Shown: positions 1 to 6,769, numbered from the stretch's first letter. The stretch: DNA of 7,596 nucleotides from Anaerolineales bacterium (GCA_020432595.1 JAGQGA010000250.1:1-7596), one strand, 5' to 3'. The notes: generated by a model not told the origin, from the sequence alone. Numbers and translations: made by a program.

Positions 1-36
1 CCGACGGCTTAAATTTTCGTCTACCAGAAATTTCAT
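1..36 (-). CDS. DUF5615 PIN-like toxin, N-terminal fragment (runs off window)
   Basis: Reading leftwards from an ATG at 36-34, 12 codons translate as MKFLVDENLSRR and run off the window edge. This matches the usual opening of DUF5615 (Mut7-C/PIN-like) proteins, in which a hydrophobic strand is followed by Asp-Glu-Asn; the Asp is the first metal-binding acidic residue of the PIN fold. The ATG overlaps the stop of the DUF433 gene in an ATGA, as expected of a translationally coupled toxin-antitoxin pair, where DUF433 is the usual partner of DUF5615. Seen: the 12 codons and the overlap. Known: the family pairing. Inferred: RNase-like toxin function. The rest of the protein is outside the window, so completeness cannot be judged. 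Confidence 0.7.
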   Translation of the reverse strand, partial: MKFLVDENLSRR

Positions 37-365
37 GGTTGCGAACGGGATTGCTTTATGAGCCGTTGGCGCAGCGCACTGAGTCCGTACTGCGCCTCTG
101 TAGCCAGGCGTGTTTGTTCGGCCTGTTGGTGCAGTTGGGCAATGTAGCGATCTGCCTCATTTTTATGCAGCAGATAATAGGTGATCACTGCATAAACATC
201 TGACAACGACAACGACGGATAATTGTAGGCAATTTCCTCAGCCGACATGCCGGCGTTGTATTCTTCAACAACAATGTCTAAACCAATACGGGTTCCAGCA
301 ACTTGCACCACGCCTTCAGGTGTCGTGGTCAAGGGAATGATGTGGGTTTCTGGATAGCTTAACAT
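33..365 (-). CDS. DUF433 family antitoxin-like protein
   Basis: A 110-residue protein with the DUF433 core: GTRI (residues 24-27), a helix ending in VVEEYNAG, MSAEEIA, the YP turn (49-50), then LSLSDVYAVITYYL and a His. DUF433 is a small helix-turn-helix-like fold commonly encoded just upstream of a DUF5615 PIN-like protein, where it is taken to be the antitoxin and autorepressor. Here the stop overlaps the start of exactly such a gene. The reading frame is open to a GTG at 407 (124 aa), but I chose the ATG at 365 for two reasons: GAGGTG lies 6 nt before it, and a TATAAT box (389-384) sits inside the longer version. The C-terminal 40 residues are charged and helical, a plausible toxin-binding tail. 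Family call is firm; antitoxin role is inferred. Confidence 0.82.
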   Translation of the reverse strand: MLSYPETHIIPLTTTPEGVVQVAGTRIGLDIVVEEYNAGMSAEEIAYNYPSLSLSDVYAVITYYLLHKNEADRYIAQLHQQAEQTRLATEAQYGLSALRQRLIKQSRSQP

Positions 366-371
366 ATCGCG

Positions 372-377
372 CACCTC
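372..377 (-). promoter_or_regulatory. Ribosome binding site deciding the DUF433 start
   Basis: On the minus strand GAGGTG is separated by 6 nt (CGCGAT) from the ATG at 365. The alternative GTG at 407 has no purine-rich sequence in front of it, so this site favours the shorter protein. Confidence 0.6.
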
Positions 378-383
378 AACGAC

Positions 384-389
384 ATTATA
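384..389 (-). promoter_or_regulatory. Candidate -10 box (TATAAT) for the DUF433/DUF5615 pair
   Basis: A perfect TATAAT reads leftwards here, 18 nt before the preferred ATG at 365. No good -35 hexamer lies 16-18 nt further upstream (the 17-nt position reads TTTTTG). Transcription would begin near 377, giving a very short leader that starts within the ribosome binding site. The match is exact, but promoter function is inferred. Confidence 0.4.
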
Positions 390-437
390 CAACAGAATGG
401 GCCGCACAAAAACGGGGCAAAGCTACATTTTCTCTGC

Positions 438-443
438 TACAAT
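438..443 (+). promoter_or_regulatory. Candidate -10 box (TACAAT) for the NB-ARC gene
   Basis: TACAAT lies 46 nt before the GTG at 490, a normal leader length. The -35 region 17 nt upstream (near 415-420) has no recognisable hexamer. The divergent DUF433 promoter candidate lies about 50 nt away, so the 366-489 interval would serve both directions. Confidence 0.3.
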
Positions 444-474
444 AGCGGCGCAGTTTTGTTGACATCCAGCCAAT

Positions 475-478
475 GGAG
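475..478 (+). promoter_or_regulatory. Ribosome binding site of the NB-ARC gene
   Basis: GGAG followed by an A-rich stretch lies 11 nt before the GTG at 490, slightly longer than ideal spacing. It supports GTG 490 as start, which also keeps the whole N-terminal helical domain. Confidence 0.45.
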
Positions 479-489
479 AAAAAACGGCC

Positions 490-2865
490 GTGAACCAAGC
501 TAACCGTTCAACCGAATTACGCCAGCAAATTAGCCAGCATTTTAACGATGAAGAACTCCGCACCCTGTGCGTGGACGTGGGAGCCGATTATGACGACCTG
601 GGCGGGCGGGGCAAGGAAGCCCAAGCGCGGGAATTGGTGGCCTGGGCGGAGCGCAACGGCAAATGGGAGACCCTGCTGGCCGCCGTCAAAGCCGCCCGCC
701 CCCACATTGCCACCATTGCTGGGCTGCTGCCGCCCCACCACATCCCCTTTCACCAAAATGAACTGTTTACCGGGCGCGAGGCGGTACTGGCCGAGTTGCA
801 GCAGCGGTTAAGTGCCAACAGCAATGATGCCGACGGCCATGCTGTCGCCACCGTAGCCGTGGCCGGGCTGGGTGGCACGGGCAAGACGCAGGTCGCCCTG
901 GCCTACTGCTACCGCCATCTGGCCGACTATGACCTGATTTATTGGCTTCCGGCCGACGAGCCAACGACGCTGGGGATTGCCCTGGCGGAAATGGCGGTTC
1001 GGCTGGGGCTGACTTCGCGCCAAACGGCCGACCACAATGCGCTGCGGCAGCAGGTGCTAGCCTGGCTGCAAACGACGGCGAAGCGGTGGCTGCTGGTGTT
1101 TGACAACGCCGACCAGATTGACCCGGCCGCGCTGCGCCCCTTTTTGCCCCCGCTGGGCAACGGGGCTAACCTGATTACCACGCGCAACCCCAACTGGGGC
1201 GGGCTGGCGCAAACAGTGCTGCTAGACCTGTTTACCGAAGCGGAGGCGGTGGCCTTTTTGCTGAAGCAACTGCCGCAGACGGCGCAAAACGCCGCCGAAG
1301 CCAGCCAACTGGCCGACCTGCTGGGCTATCTGCCGCTGGCGTTGGAACATGCCCGCGCTTATGTGGCGGCCACGGGCTGTTCGCTGGCGGATTATGCCGG
1401 TTATTTTGCCACGGAGCGGCAGGAACTGTGGGCGGAGGCAGCCGCGCCGCTGGATTACCAGCAGCGGACGGTGACAACGACGTGGGAACTGGCCTTTGCC
1501 CAAGTGCAGCAAGTGGCGGGGGCGGCGGCACTGCTCAACCTGGGCTGCTTTTTGGCGGCGGAGCCGCTGCCGCTGTCGCTGCTGGCGGCGGCAGAAGAGG
1601 TGGAAGGAGTGCCGGAGCCGCTGCGGGAGATGGCGGCAAGCAAGCGCAAGCTGGACAAGGCGATTGCCGCGCTGCGCCGCTATTCGCTGCTGACCCGCGA
1701 CGGGGAGACGGTGGTGCTGCACCGGCTGGTGCAACTGGTGGCGCGTGACCGGATGCCGCCGGAACTGCGGCAAACGTGGCTGCGGGCGACGGTGGCGTTG
1801 CTACGTAAAGCTTGGCCGTTTAAAGAGAACAACATGGAGACGTGGGAGGAAAGCGGCCGTTTGCTGTCCCACCTGCTGGCGGTTTTGGCGGTGGCGAATG
1901 GGGAGGAGTTGGAGGAAACGGCCGTTGCTGACCTCAACACCCAAGCCGACTTTTACTTGAGCCATCTAGGCCACTTTGCCGCCGCCCTCCCATACAGCCA
2001 ACGCGCCCTTGCCATTGATGAAAAAGCACTTGGCCCCAACCATCCTTCCATTGCCATTCGCCTCAACAATCTGGGAACACTGCTGCAAGCAATGGGAGAT
2101 TATGAAGCGGCACTGCCATTTATAAAACGCGCCCTCAATATTGACGAAAAAGCCCTCGATCCTGACGATTTTTCAGTTGCTAGAGATCTCAACAATTTGG
2201 GGACACTGCTGCAAGCAATGGGGGAATATGAAGCGGCACTACCGTTTCTGCAACGCGCTCTCAACATCTGGATGACAATCTTCGGTACCGATCACCCACA
2301 AGTTGCAACGAGCAACAACAATCTAGGACAGTTGTTGAAAGCAATGGGAGCTTATGAAACGGCACTGTCATTTCTGCAACGCGCCCTCACTATTGACGAA
2401 AAAGTCCTCGACCCCGACCATCCCTCAGTTGCCAGAGACCTCAATAATCTGGGGACACTGCTGCAAGCAATGGGAGCTTATGAAACGGCACTGCCGTTTA
2501 TACAACGCGCCCTCACCGTTGCTGCAAAAGTGCTTGAGGCCGACCATCCAAACATCGCCACGCTCAACAATAATCTAGGTGGGCTACTGCAAGATTTGGG
2601 GGATTATGAAGCGGCACTACCGTTTCTGCAACGCGCCCTCCTTATCAGCGAGAAAGCCCTCGGCGCTGACCATCCGTCTGTTGCCATAAACCTCAATAAT
2701 CTAGGGCTACTGCTACAAGATTTGGGGGATCATGAAGCTGCACGGCCGTTTTTGGAACGAACCCTCGCCATTTGCACCGCCAAACTGGGAGAGAGCCACC
2801 CGCACACGCAAATTGCCCGCGACAACCTAGCCGCGCTGCTGCGCGACATGGGCGCATCGAGTTAA
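490..2865 (+). CDS. NLR-like STAND ATPase: adaptor-like domain, NB-ARC, seven TPRs
   Basis: A 791-residue cytoplasmic protein starting at GTG. Residues 8-73 form a small helical domain containing FNDEELRTLCVDVG, an Asp/Tyr-rich turn and a closing RP. It resembles the effector-associated (EAD) or death-like adaptor domains of bacterial conflict systems; the subclass is undetermined. Residues about 86-420 are an NB-ARC-type NTPase: ELFTGRE entry motif, P-loop GLGGTGKT (126-133), Walker B LLVFDNAD (201-208), sensor-like NLITTRN (227-233), LPLAL (281-285), then a winged-helix-like part ending in HRLVQLVARD (411-420). Residues 485-778 are seven 42-residue TPRs of the kinesin-light-chain type, followed by a capping helix. 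By family knowledge, the TPRs sense a ligand, ATP-dependent oligomerisation follows, and the N-terminal domain recruits an effector. No effector is encoded nearby within the window. It could equally be a signalling regulator. Domain order is firm; a defence role is inference. Confidence 0.9.
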   Translation: MNQANRSTELRQQISQHFNDEELRTLCVDVGADYDDLGGRGKEAQARELVAWAERNGKWETLLAAVKAARPHIATIAGLLPPHHIPFHQNELFTGREAVLAELQQRLSANSNDADGHAVATVAVAGLGGTGKTQVALAYCYRHLADYDLIYWLPADEPTTLGIALAEMAVRLGLTSRQTADHNALRQQVLAWLQTTAKRWLLVFDNADQIDPAALRPFLPPLGNGANLITTRNPNWGGLAQTVLLDLFTEAEAVAFLLKQLPQTAQNAAEASQLADLLGYLPLALEHARAYVAATGCSLADYAGYFATERQELWAEAAAPLDYQQRTVTTTWELAFAQVQQVAGAAALLNLGCFLAAEPLPLSLLAAAEEVEGVPEPLREMAASKRKLDKAIAALRRYSLLTRDGETVVLHRLVQLVARDRMPPELRQTWLRATVALLRKAWPFKENNMETWEESGRLLSHLLAVLAVANGEELEETAVADLNTQADFYLSHLGHFAAALPYSQRALAIDEKALGPNHPSIAIRLNNLGTLLQAMGDYEAALPFIKRALNIDEKALDPDDFSVARDLNNLGTLLQAMGEYEAALPFLQRALNIWMTIFGTDHPQVATSNNNLGQLLKAMGAYETALSFLQRALTIDEKVLDPDHPSVARDLNNLGTLLQAMGAYETALPFIQRALTVAAKVLEADHPNIATLNNNLGGLLQDLGDYEAALPFLQRALLISEKALGADHPSVAINLNNLGLLLQDLGDHEAARPFLERTLAICTAKLGESHPHTQIARDNLAALLRDMGASS
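1942..2823 (+). repeat. Tandem 126-bp repeat array encoding seven TPRs
   Basis: Seven in-frame units of exactly 126 bp (42 codons) are set by an Asp/Asn-His-Pro-type turn at residues 517-518, 601-602, 643-644, 685-686 and 727-728, with SHP at 769-770. Unit 2 has Asp-Asp-Phe in that place. Units share long stretches at DNA level, for example CTGCTGCAAGCAATGGG in three units and GGCACTACCGTTTCTGCAAC in two. This suggests fairly recent duplication within the array. Its base composition is much lower in GC than the preceding NTPase part. Confidence 0.85.
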
Positions 2866-2881
2866 CCATACCAACCCGGTA

Positions 2882-2946
2882 GGGGCGAATCAGCGCGGAA
2901 AGGCGCAAGGTGAACAGGAAACCTGTCCGCCGCGCTGGTTCGCCCT
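2882..2946. repeat. Nested hairpin element, unit 1
   Basis: The outer arms 2882-2898 and 2930-2946 are inverted repeats: 15 of 17 positions pair canonically, plus one G-T. Between them is an inner hairpin, ACAGG-AAA-CCTGT (2914-2926). The element begins 17 nt after the NB-ARC stop codon. The arms read GGGGCGAATCAGCGCGG and CCGCGCTGGTTCGCCCT. No T-run follows, so a classical terminator is unlikely, although it lies between convergent genes. It looks like a dispersed palindromic repeat. Confidence 0.6.
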
Positions 2947-2981
2947 GGCCTTAACATCCACAACGTGGGCGGGTAATACAA

Positions 2982-3045
2982 GGGCGAACCAACCGGGAGA
3001 GAAGGCACCTGGCGTTGCCAGCGTCAATCCCGCTTGATTCGTCCC
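2982..3045. repeat. Nested hairpin element, unit 2 (diverged copy of unit 1)
   Basis: The arms 2982-2997 (GGGCGAACCAACCGGG) and 3029-3045 (CCCGCTTGATTCGTCCC) are imperfect inverted repeats, with an inner hairpin CTGGC-GTT-GCCAG (3009-3021). Size and architecture match unit 1: outer arms of about 17 nt, an off-centre 5-bp inner hairpin with a 3-nt loop, and a shared AAGGC between left arm and inner hairpin. It ends 3 nt before the stop of the ABC gene on the other strand. Together the two units fill almost all of the 183-nt convergent gap, and I see no gene there. Confidence 0.5.
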
Positions 3046-3048
3046 ACC

Positions 3049-4932
3049 CTAATTTTGCGCCGCCCACTGCATGGTATAGAGATTGTAATAGCGGCCGCGC
3101 CGAGCCAGCAGCGCTTCATGCGTGCCGCGCTCCACAATTTGCCCCTGCTCCAGCACAATAATTTGGTCGGCACTAACAATGGTGCTGAGGCGATGGGCGA
3201 TGACAAAGCTGGTGCGACCCCGCATCAGTTCATCCAATGCCGCCTGAATCTGCCTCTCCGTGGTCGTGTCCACGCTGCTGGTGGCCTCATCCAAAATCAA
3301 AATGCGGGGGTCAGCCAGCAGGGCGCGGGCAAAGGAGACAATTTGCCGCTGCCCCACGCTCAGGTTAACCCCGTTTTCTCCCACCTCGCTGTCATACCCA
3401 TCGGGCGATTTCATGATAAAGTCGTGGGCACCCACCGCTTTGGCGGCGGCCAGCACCTCCTCGTCGGTGGCAGCTAAACGGCCGTAACGAATATTCTCCC
3501 GAATGCTCCCCGTAAACAAAAAGGTGTCTTGCAGCACCACGCCAAGCTGCTGCCGCAGGCTGGCCTGGGTGACAGCACGAATGTCGTGGCCGTCAATCAG
3601 CAGTTCCCCCCCTTTGATGTCAAAAAAGCGGGAAAGGAGGCGAATGATGGTGCTTTTGCCCGCCCCCGTTTCCCCCACCAGGGCAATGCGCTGCCCCGGT
3701 TCGGCCGTCAGCGTAATGCCGCGCAAAATGGGTTCGTTGTCGTTGTAGCTGAAGGTCACGTTTTTGAATTCGACGCGACCCGTGATGGCTGGCAACGGAT
3801 AGGCGTTGGGGGCATCGGTGATGTCGGGCGCGGTGTCGAGCAGGCTAAAAACCCGTTCACTGGCGGCCATGGTGGCCTGGAAGACGTTGTAACGCTGGGC
3901 CAACTCACGGATTGGCTCAAAAAAGCGGTCAATGTAGAGGACAAAGGCGATGAGCGTGCCGGTGGTGAGAGCATCACGCAGCACCAGCCAGCCGCCCACG
4001 CCCACAACCAGGGCCACGGCAAAGGACCCCATAAAGTCTACGCCGGGGAAGAAGATGGCGGCCAGCCGGACGGCATCTACGTTGGCATCAAAGTAGGAGT
4101 GGTTGAGGTCGTTGAAGTAGCGGCTATTTTGCGCTTCACGGGTGAAGCTTTTGGTGACGCGAATGCCGGAGATGGATTCGTTGAGATAGCCGTTGATGAG
4201 TGCCAATCGCTGGCGCGTGGCGCGGTACGCCTGGCGCACCCGCTTGCGCCAATAGTTGGCAAGGGCGATCATCAGGGGCATGACGGCAAAGGTGACGAGG
4301 GCGAGCCGCCAGTTGAGAAAGAGCATGGCGATGATGATGCCGAGGAGGATGAAGATGGAGCGGAAGAGACCGGTGATGGACCAGGTGACAAAATCTTCCA
4401 TGACACCCACGTCGCTGATGAGGCGGCTCATGAGCCGGCCGACGCTGTAGTTGTTGTAAAAATTGAGGGTGAGGGTGTGGAGGTGGCGGAAAAGCTGGCT
4501 GCGTAAGTCGGCCACCACCTTGGTGCCAACAAAGGCCATGAGGGCGATGCGGTAGCGGTTGCTGATCCATTCACCAACGGCCGTTAAAATAAACAGCACC
4601 GTCCACCAGCGCAGCGTGGCAAAATCCCCGGCGCGAATCCCGTCGTCTACCGCCCGCCCCACAATGGTTGGGCCAGCCACCGACAGCAGCGAGCTGATGA
4701 CCATCAGCACAATGGCAAGGTAGAGCTTCATTTTATAAGGGACAAGAAACCGGAACAGGCGGCGCATTAAACGGCCGTCATACGCCTTCCCCAGCAAATC
4801 ATCCTCATCATCCCCGTGCAAAATCGCCCGAATCCGCGCCTCGCGCTCTTCCCGCTCATTCCCCTCCATCCGCAGCCCCAGGTCGAAGCGGCGGGTGGTG
4901 TCTCGTTTGTTATTTCCGTTTTGGTATGTCAT
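3049..4932 (-). CDS. ABC exporter half-transporter, canonical-ATPase subunit
   Basis: A 627-residue membrane ATPase with an N-terminal permease domain fused to an ATPase. A charged, acidic cytoplasmic stretch of about 65 residues precedes six predicted membrane helices (about 68-89, 107-125, 184-205, 208-227, 291-317, 323-341). The ATPase has Walker A GETGAGKST (420-428), Q-loop Gln468, signature LSVGQ (524-528), Walker B ILILDE with catalytic Glu549, the SSVD D-loop and switch His580. The second signature Gly is Val. With the neighbouring gene it should form a heterodimeric exporter of the BmrCD / TM287-288 / LmrCD kind; this subunit corresponds to the catalytic one. Substrate is unknown (drug, lipid or peptide). 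The frame stays open to 5115, but that extension lies inside the upstream gene, so I start at ATG 4932. No good ribosome binding site precedes it; ATG 4869 is an alternative. Confidence 0.9.
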   Translation of the reverse strand: MTYQNGNNKRDTTRRFDLGLRMEGNEREEREARIRAILHGDDEDDLLGKAYDGRLMRRLFRFLVPYKMKLYLAIVLMVISSLLSVAGPTIVGRAVDDGIRAGDFATLRWWTVLFILTAVGEWISNRYRIALMAFVGTKVVADLRSQLFRHLHTLTLNFYNNYSVGRLMSRLISDVGVMEDFVTWSITGLFRSIFILLGIIIAMLFLNWRLALVTFAVMPLMIALANYWRKRVRQAYRATRQRLALINGYLNESISGIRVTKSFTREAQNSRYFNDLNHSYFDANVDAVRLAAIFFPGVDFMGSFAVALVVGVGGWLVLRDALTTGTLIAFVLYIDRFFEPIRELAQRYNVFQATMAASERVFSLLDTAPDITDAPNAYPLPAITGRVEFKNVTFSYNDNEPILRGITLTAEPGQRIALVGETGAGKSTIIRLLSRFFDIKGGELLIDGHDIRAVTQASLRQQLGVVLQDTFLFTGSIRENIRYGRLAATDEEVLAAAKAVGAHDFIMKSPDGYDSEVGENGVNLSVGQRQIVSFARALLADPRILILDEATSSVDTTTERQIQAALDELMRGRTSFVIAHRLSTIVSADQIIVLEQGQIVERGTHEALLARRGRYYNLYTMQWAAQN

Positions 4933-4946
4933 GATCTTGGCGATTA

Positions 4947-4990
4947 GAGATTGGAGATTGGCGATTAAAAACCTGCCAATCTCCAATCTC
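4947..4990. repeat. Perfect 15-bp inverted repeat between the two ABC genes
   Basis: GAGATTGGAGATTGG (4947-4961) is perfectly complementary to 4976-4990 around a 14-nt A-rich loop. Beyond one mismatch, three more pairs extend the stem to 4943/4994. The arms are themselves tandem repeats of a 7-nt ATTGGAG unit. It fills the 61-nt gap between the stop of the upstream exporter gene and the ATG of the downstream one. It could attenuate or stabilise the downstream part of the transcript, or be a dispersed repeat that landed between the genes. Confidence 0.75.
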
Positions 4991-4993
4991 CAA

Positions 4994-6769
4994 TTAACGA
5001 ATCTCCGCTCCTTGCTCCAACGCCACAAACTCCTCCTGATCCCGCAGTTGCAAATCATAAATTTCGCGGTAGAGGCCGTTGTGGGCAAGGAGTTGTTCAT
5101 GCGTGCCGCGCTCAACGATGTGGCCTTTGTCCAGCACCAGGATGGAGTCGGCGTTTTTAAGGGTGAGCAGCCGCTGGGCGATAATGAAGGTGGTACGCCC
5201 TTCCATCAGCACATCCAATGCCTCCTGGATGAGATGCTCGGTCTCGGTGTCCACGCTGCTGGTGGAGTCATCGAGGATGAGGATGCGGGGGTTGGTGAGC
5301 AGGGCGCGGGCGATGGCGATGCGCTGTTTTTGCCCACCAGAGAGGGTGACACCCCGTTCCCCCACGCGGGTTTCGTACCCTTCGGGCATGTTGGTAATGA
5401 ATTTGTGAGCGCGGGCGGCTTTGGCGGCTTCAACAATGTCGTCGAAACTGGCGTTCGGCCGGCCGTAAGCGATATTCTCGGCAATGGTTTGGCTGAACAA
5501 AAAGGGGTCTTGCAGCACAATGCCAATGTGTCGGCGCAGGCTTTGCAGCTTGAGGGTGCGGATGTCGTGGTGGTCAATGGAAATACGGCCGTTTGTGGCA
5601 TCATAAAAGCGGGGAATCAAATTTGTCACCGTAGACTTCCCCGAACCCGTTGGCCCAATCAGCGCAATGCGCTGCCCTGGCTGCACCGTAAAGCTAATAT
5701 TGTGCAGAATTTGAATGCCGTCGCGGTAGGAAAAGCCCACCTTGTCAAACGTCACTTCCCCGGCCACCTCCGTTAGCACCAGCGCGTTTGGCTGCTCGGC
5801 AATCTCGTTGGGCATGTCAATCATCTCAAAAACGCGGGTGGCACTCGCCCCGGCCGTGGCCGCTAAATTGACCAGAAAGCCCAGCCGCTGAACCGGCCCG
5901 CCCAGCATCAGCATATATTGAATGAGGGCGAAAAGCGACCCCACCGTAATTTCACCGCTGAGGGCGCGGGGGCCACCAAACCAGAGCAGCAAAAAGATGC
6001 TGGCCGACACAAGAAAGGTAAATAGCGGCCAATTGTTTGCCCAGGTTTTGATGACAGTGAAGCGGCGTGCAAACCATTCATTGTTCTGATCGTCAAATTT
6101 TTGCAGTTCGTAAGGCTCGCGGGCAAACGCCTTCACCACATTGATTCCCGTCAGGCTTTCCTGCATCAGCGACGACAACACCCCCATTTGCTCCTGAATG
6201 CTTTTGAACATGGGGCGCACCACATTGCCAAAGCGGACGGTGGCAAACAGCAGCACCGGCACCGGAATGAAGGCCAGCAGTGCCAGTTGCGGCGATTCGA
6301 TAAACATGGCGATGATGACCCCCAACAGCAGCAGCAGCGTTGCCAGCAAATCCATCAGGCCGATGCCGATAAACCGCTCTGTTTCGGTGATGTCGCTGGT
6401 AGCGCGGCTCATCAGGTCGCCGGTGTGGCTACGGTCGTGGAAGGCAAAGGGCAGGCTTTGGACGCTGTTATAAAAATGGTTGCGGAGATCGTAGGCGACG
6501 CGGTGGGTGAGCCAGTCGCCAAAGAAACGTTGCCCAAACCCGGCCACGCCGCGCACCAGGGCAATGAGCATGATGATGCCGCCGGCGGTGAAAAGGGCGT
6601 TGGCATGGCCGGCCGCTAGTCCGTTGTCAATGGCGTTTTTGACGACCTGGGGCACAAACAGGTTGAGTAGGGAGGCACTCAGCATGGAAACATAGCCGAT
6701 TAAAACTTGTTTCCAATAGGGTCTCAAATACCCCATCAGTCGCCGGTAGACGTTTGATTGTGGTTGCAT
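4994..6769 (-). CDS. ABC exporter half-transporter, degenerate-site subunit
   Basis: A 591-residue permease-ATPase fusion, first gene of the apparent two-gene exporter operon. Six membrane helices are predicted at about 18-40, 58-79, 134-157, 160-179, 243-265 and 273-292. The ATPase has Walker A GPTGSGKST (372-380), Q-loop Gln420, canonical LSGGQ (476-480) and Walker B ILILDD, in which the catalytic Glu is replaced by Asp501. The switch His is replaced by Gln532 (FIIAQRL). These are the hallmark changes of the degenerate-site subunit in heterodimeric exporters. Its intact LSGGQ would complete the catalytic site of the partner, while the partner's LSVGQ completes the degenerate one. A GTG at 6778 is in frame, but ATG 6769 is preferred because GAGGTG sits 6 nt before it and the GTG is part of that site. 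Drug, lipid or peptide export is possible; the substrate is not visible in the sequence. Confidence 0.92.
   Translation of the reverse strand: MQPQSNVYRRLMGYLRPYWKQVLIGYVSMLSASLLNLFVPQVVKNAIDNGLAAGHANALFTAGGIIMLIALVRGVAGFGQRFFGDWLTHRVAYDLRNHFYNSVQSLPFAFHDRSHTGDLMSRATSDITETERFIGIGLMDLLATLLLLLGVIIAMFIESPQLALLAFIPVPVLLFATVRFGNVVRPMFKSIQEQMGVLSSLMQESLTGINVVKAFAREPYELQKFDDQNNEWFARRFTVIKTWANNWPLFTFLVSASIFLLLWFGGPRALSGEITVGSLFALIQYMLMLGGPVQRLGFLVNLAATAGASATRVFEMIDMPNEIAEQPNALVLTEVAGEVTFDKVGFSYRDGIQILHNISFTVQPGQRIALIGPTGSGKSTVTNLIPRFYDATNGRISIDHHDIRTLKLQSLRRHIGIVLQDPFLFSQTIAENIAYGRPNASFDDIVEAAKAARAHKFITNMPEGYETRVGERGVTLSGGQKQRIAIARALLTNPRILILDDSTSSVDTETEHLIQEALDVLMEGRTTFIIAQRLLTLKNADSILVLDKGHIVERGTHEQLLAHNGLYREIYDLQLRDQEEFVALEQGAEIR

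Noticed and set aside
459..464. TTGACA as a -35 element for the NB-ARC gene
   Set aside because: The matching -10 position 17 nt downstream (482-487) has no -10 similarity and would place the transcription start inside the coding sequence.
1222..1773. Antisense frame of 183 codons rich in Arg, Gln and His inside the NB-ARC gene
   Set aside because: Composition reflects the reverse complement of Leu/Ala-rich codons. The NB-ARC motifs on the other strand are continuous.
1942..2823. Tandem repeats considered as a CRISPR or minisatellite
   Set aside because: Units are exactly 42 codons, in frame, with TPR consensus residues. There are no spacers of the CRISPR type.
3009..3021. CTGGC-GTT-GCCAG as a rho-independent terminator
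   Set aside because: Short stem without a T-run on either strand. It is better explained as the inner hairpin of the repeat unit.
3529..4506. Long antisense frame (325 codons) opposite the downstream ABC gene
   Set aside because: Acidic, Gly/Asp/Glu-rich low-complexity translation typical of the reverse of a GC-rich gene. The opposite strand encodes a full, motif-perfect ABC subunit.
4933..5115. N-terminal extension of the downstream ABC subunit to an ATG at 5115
   Set aside because: It would lie within the coding end of the upstream subunit and the hairpin. Its sequence has no resemblance to an ABC exporter N-terminus.
4895..5776. Antisense frame (293 codons) opposite the upstream ABC gene
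   Set aside because: It has no recognisable domain and crosses the intergenic hairpin and two ABC coding ends. It is a shadow frame.
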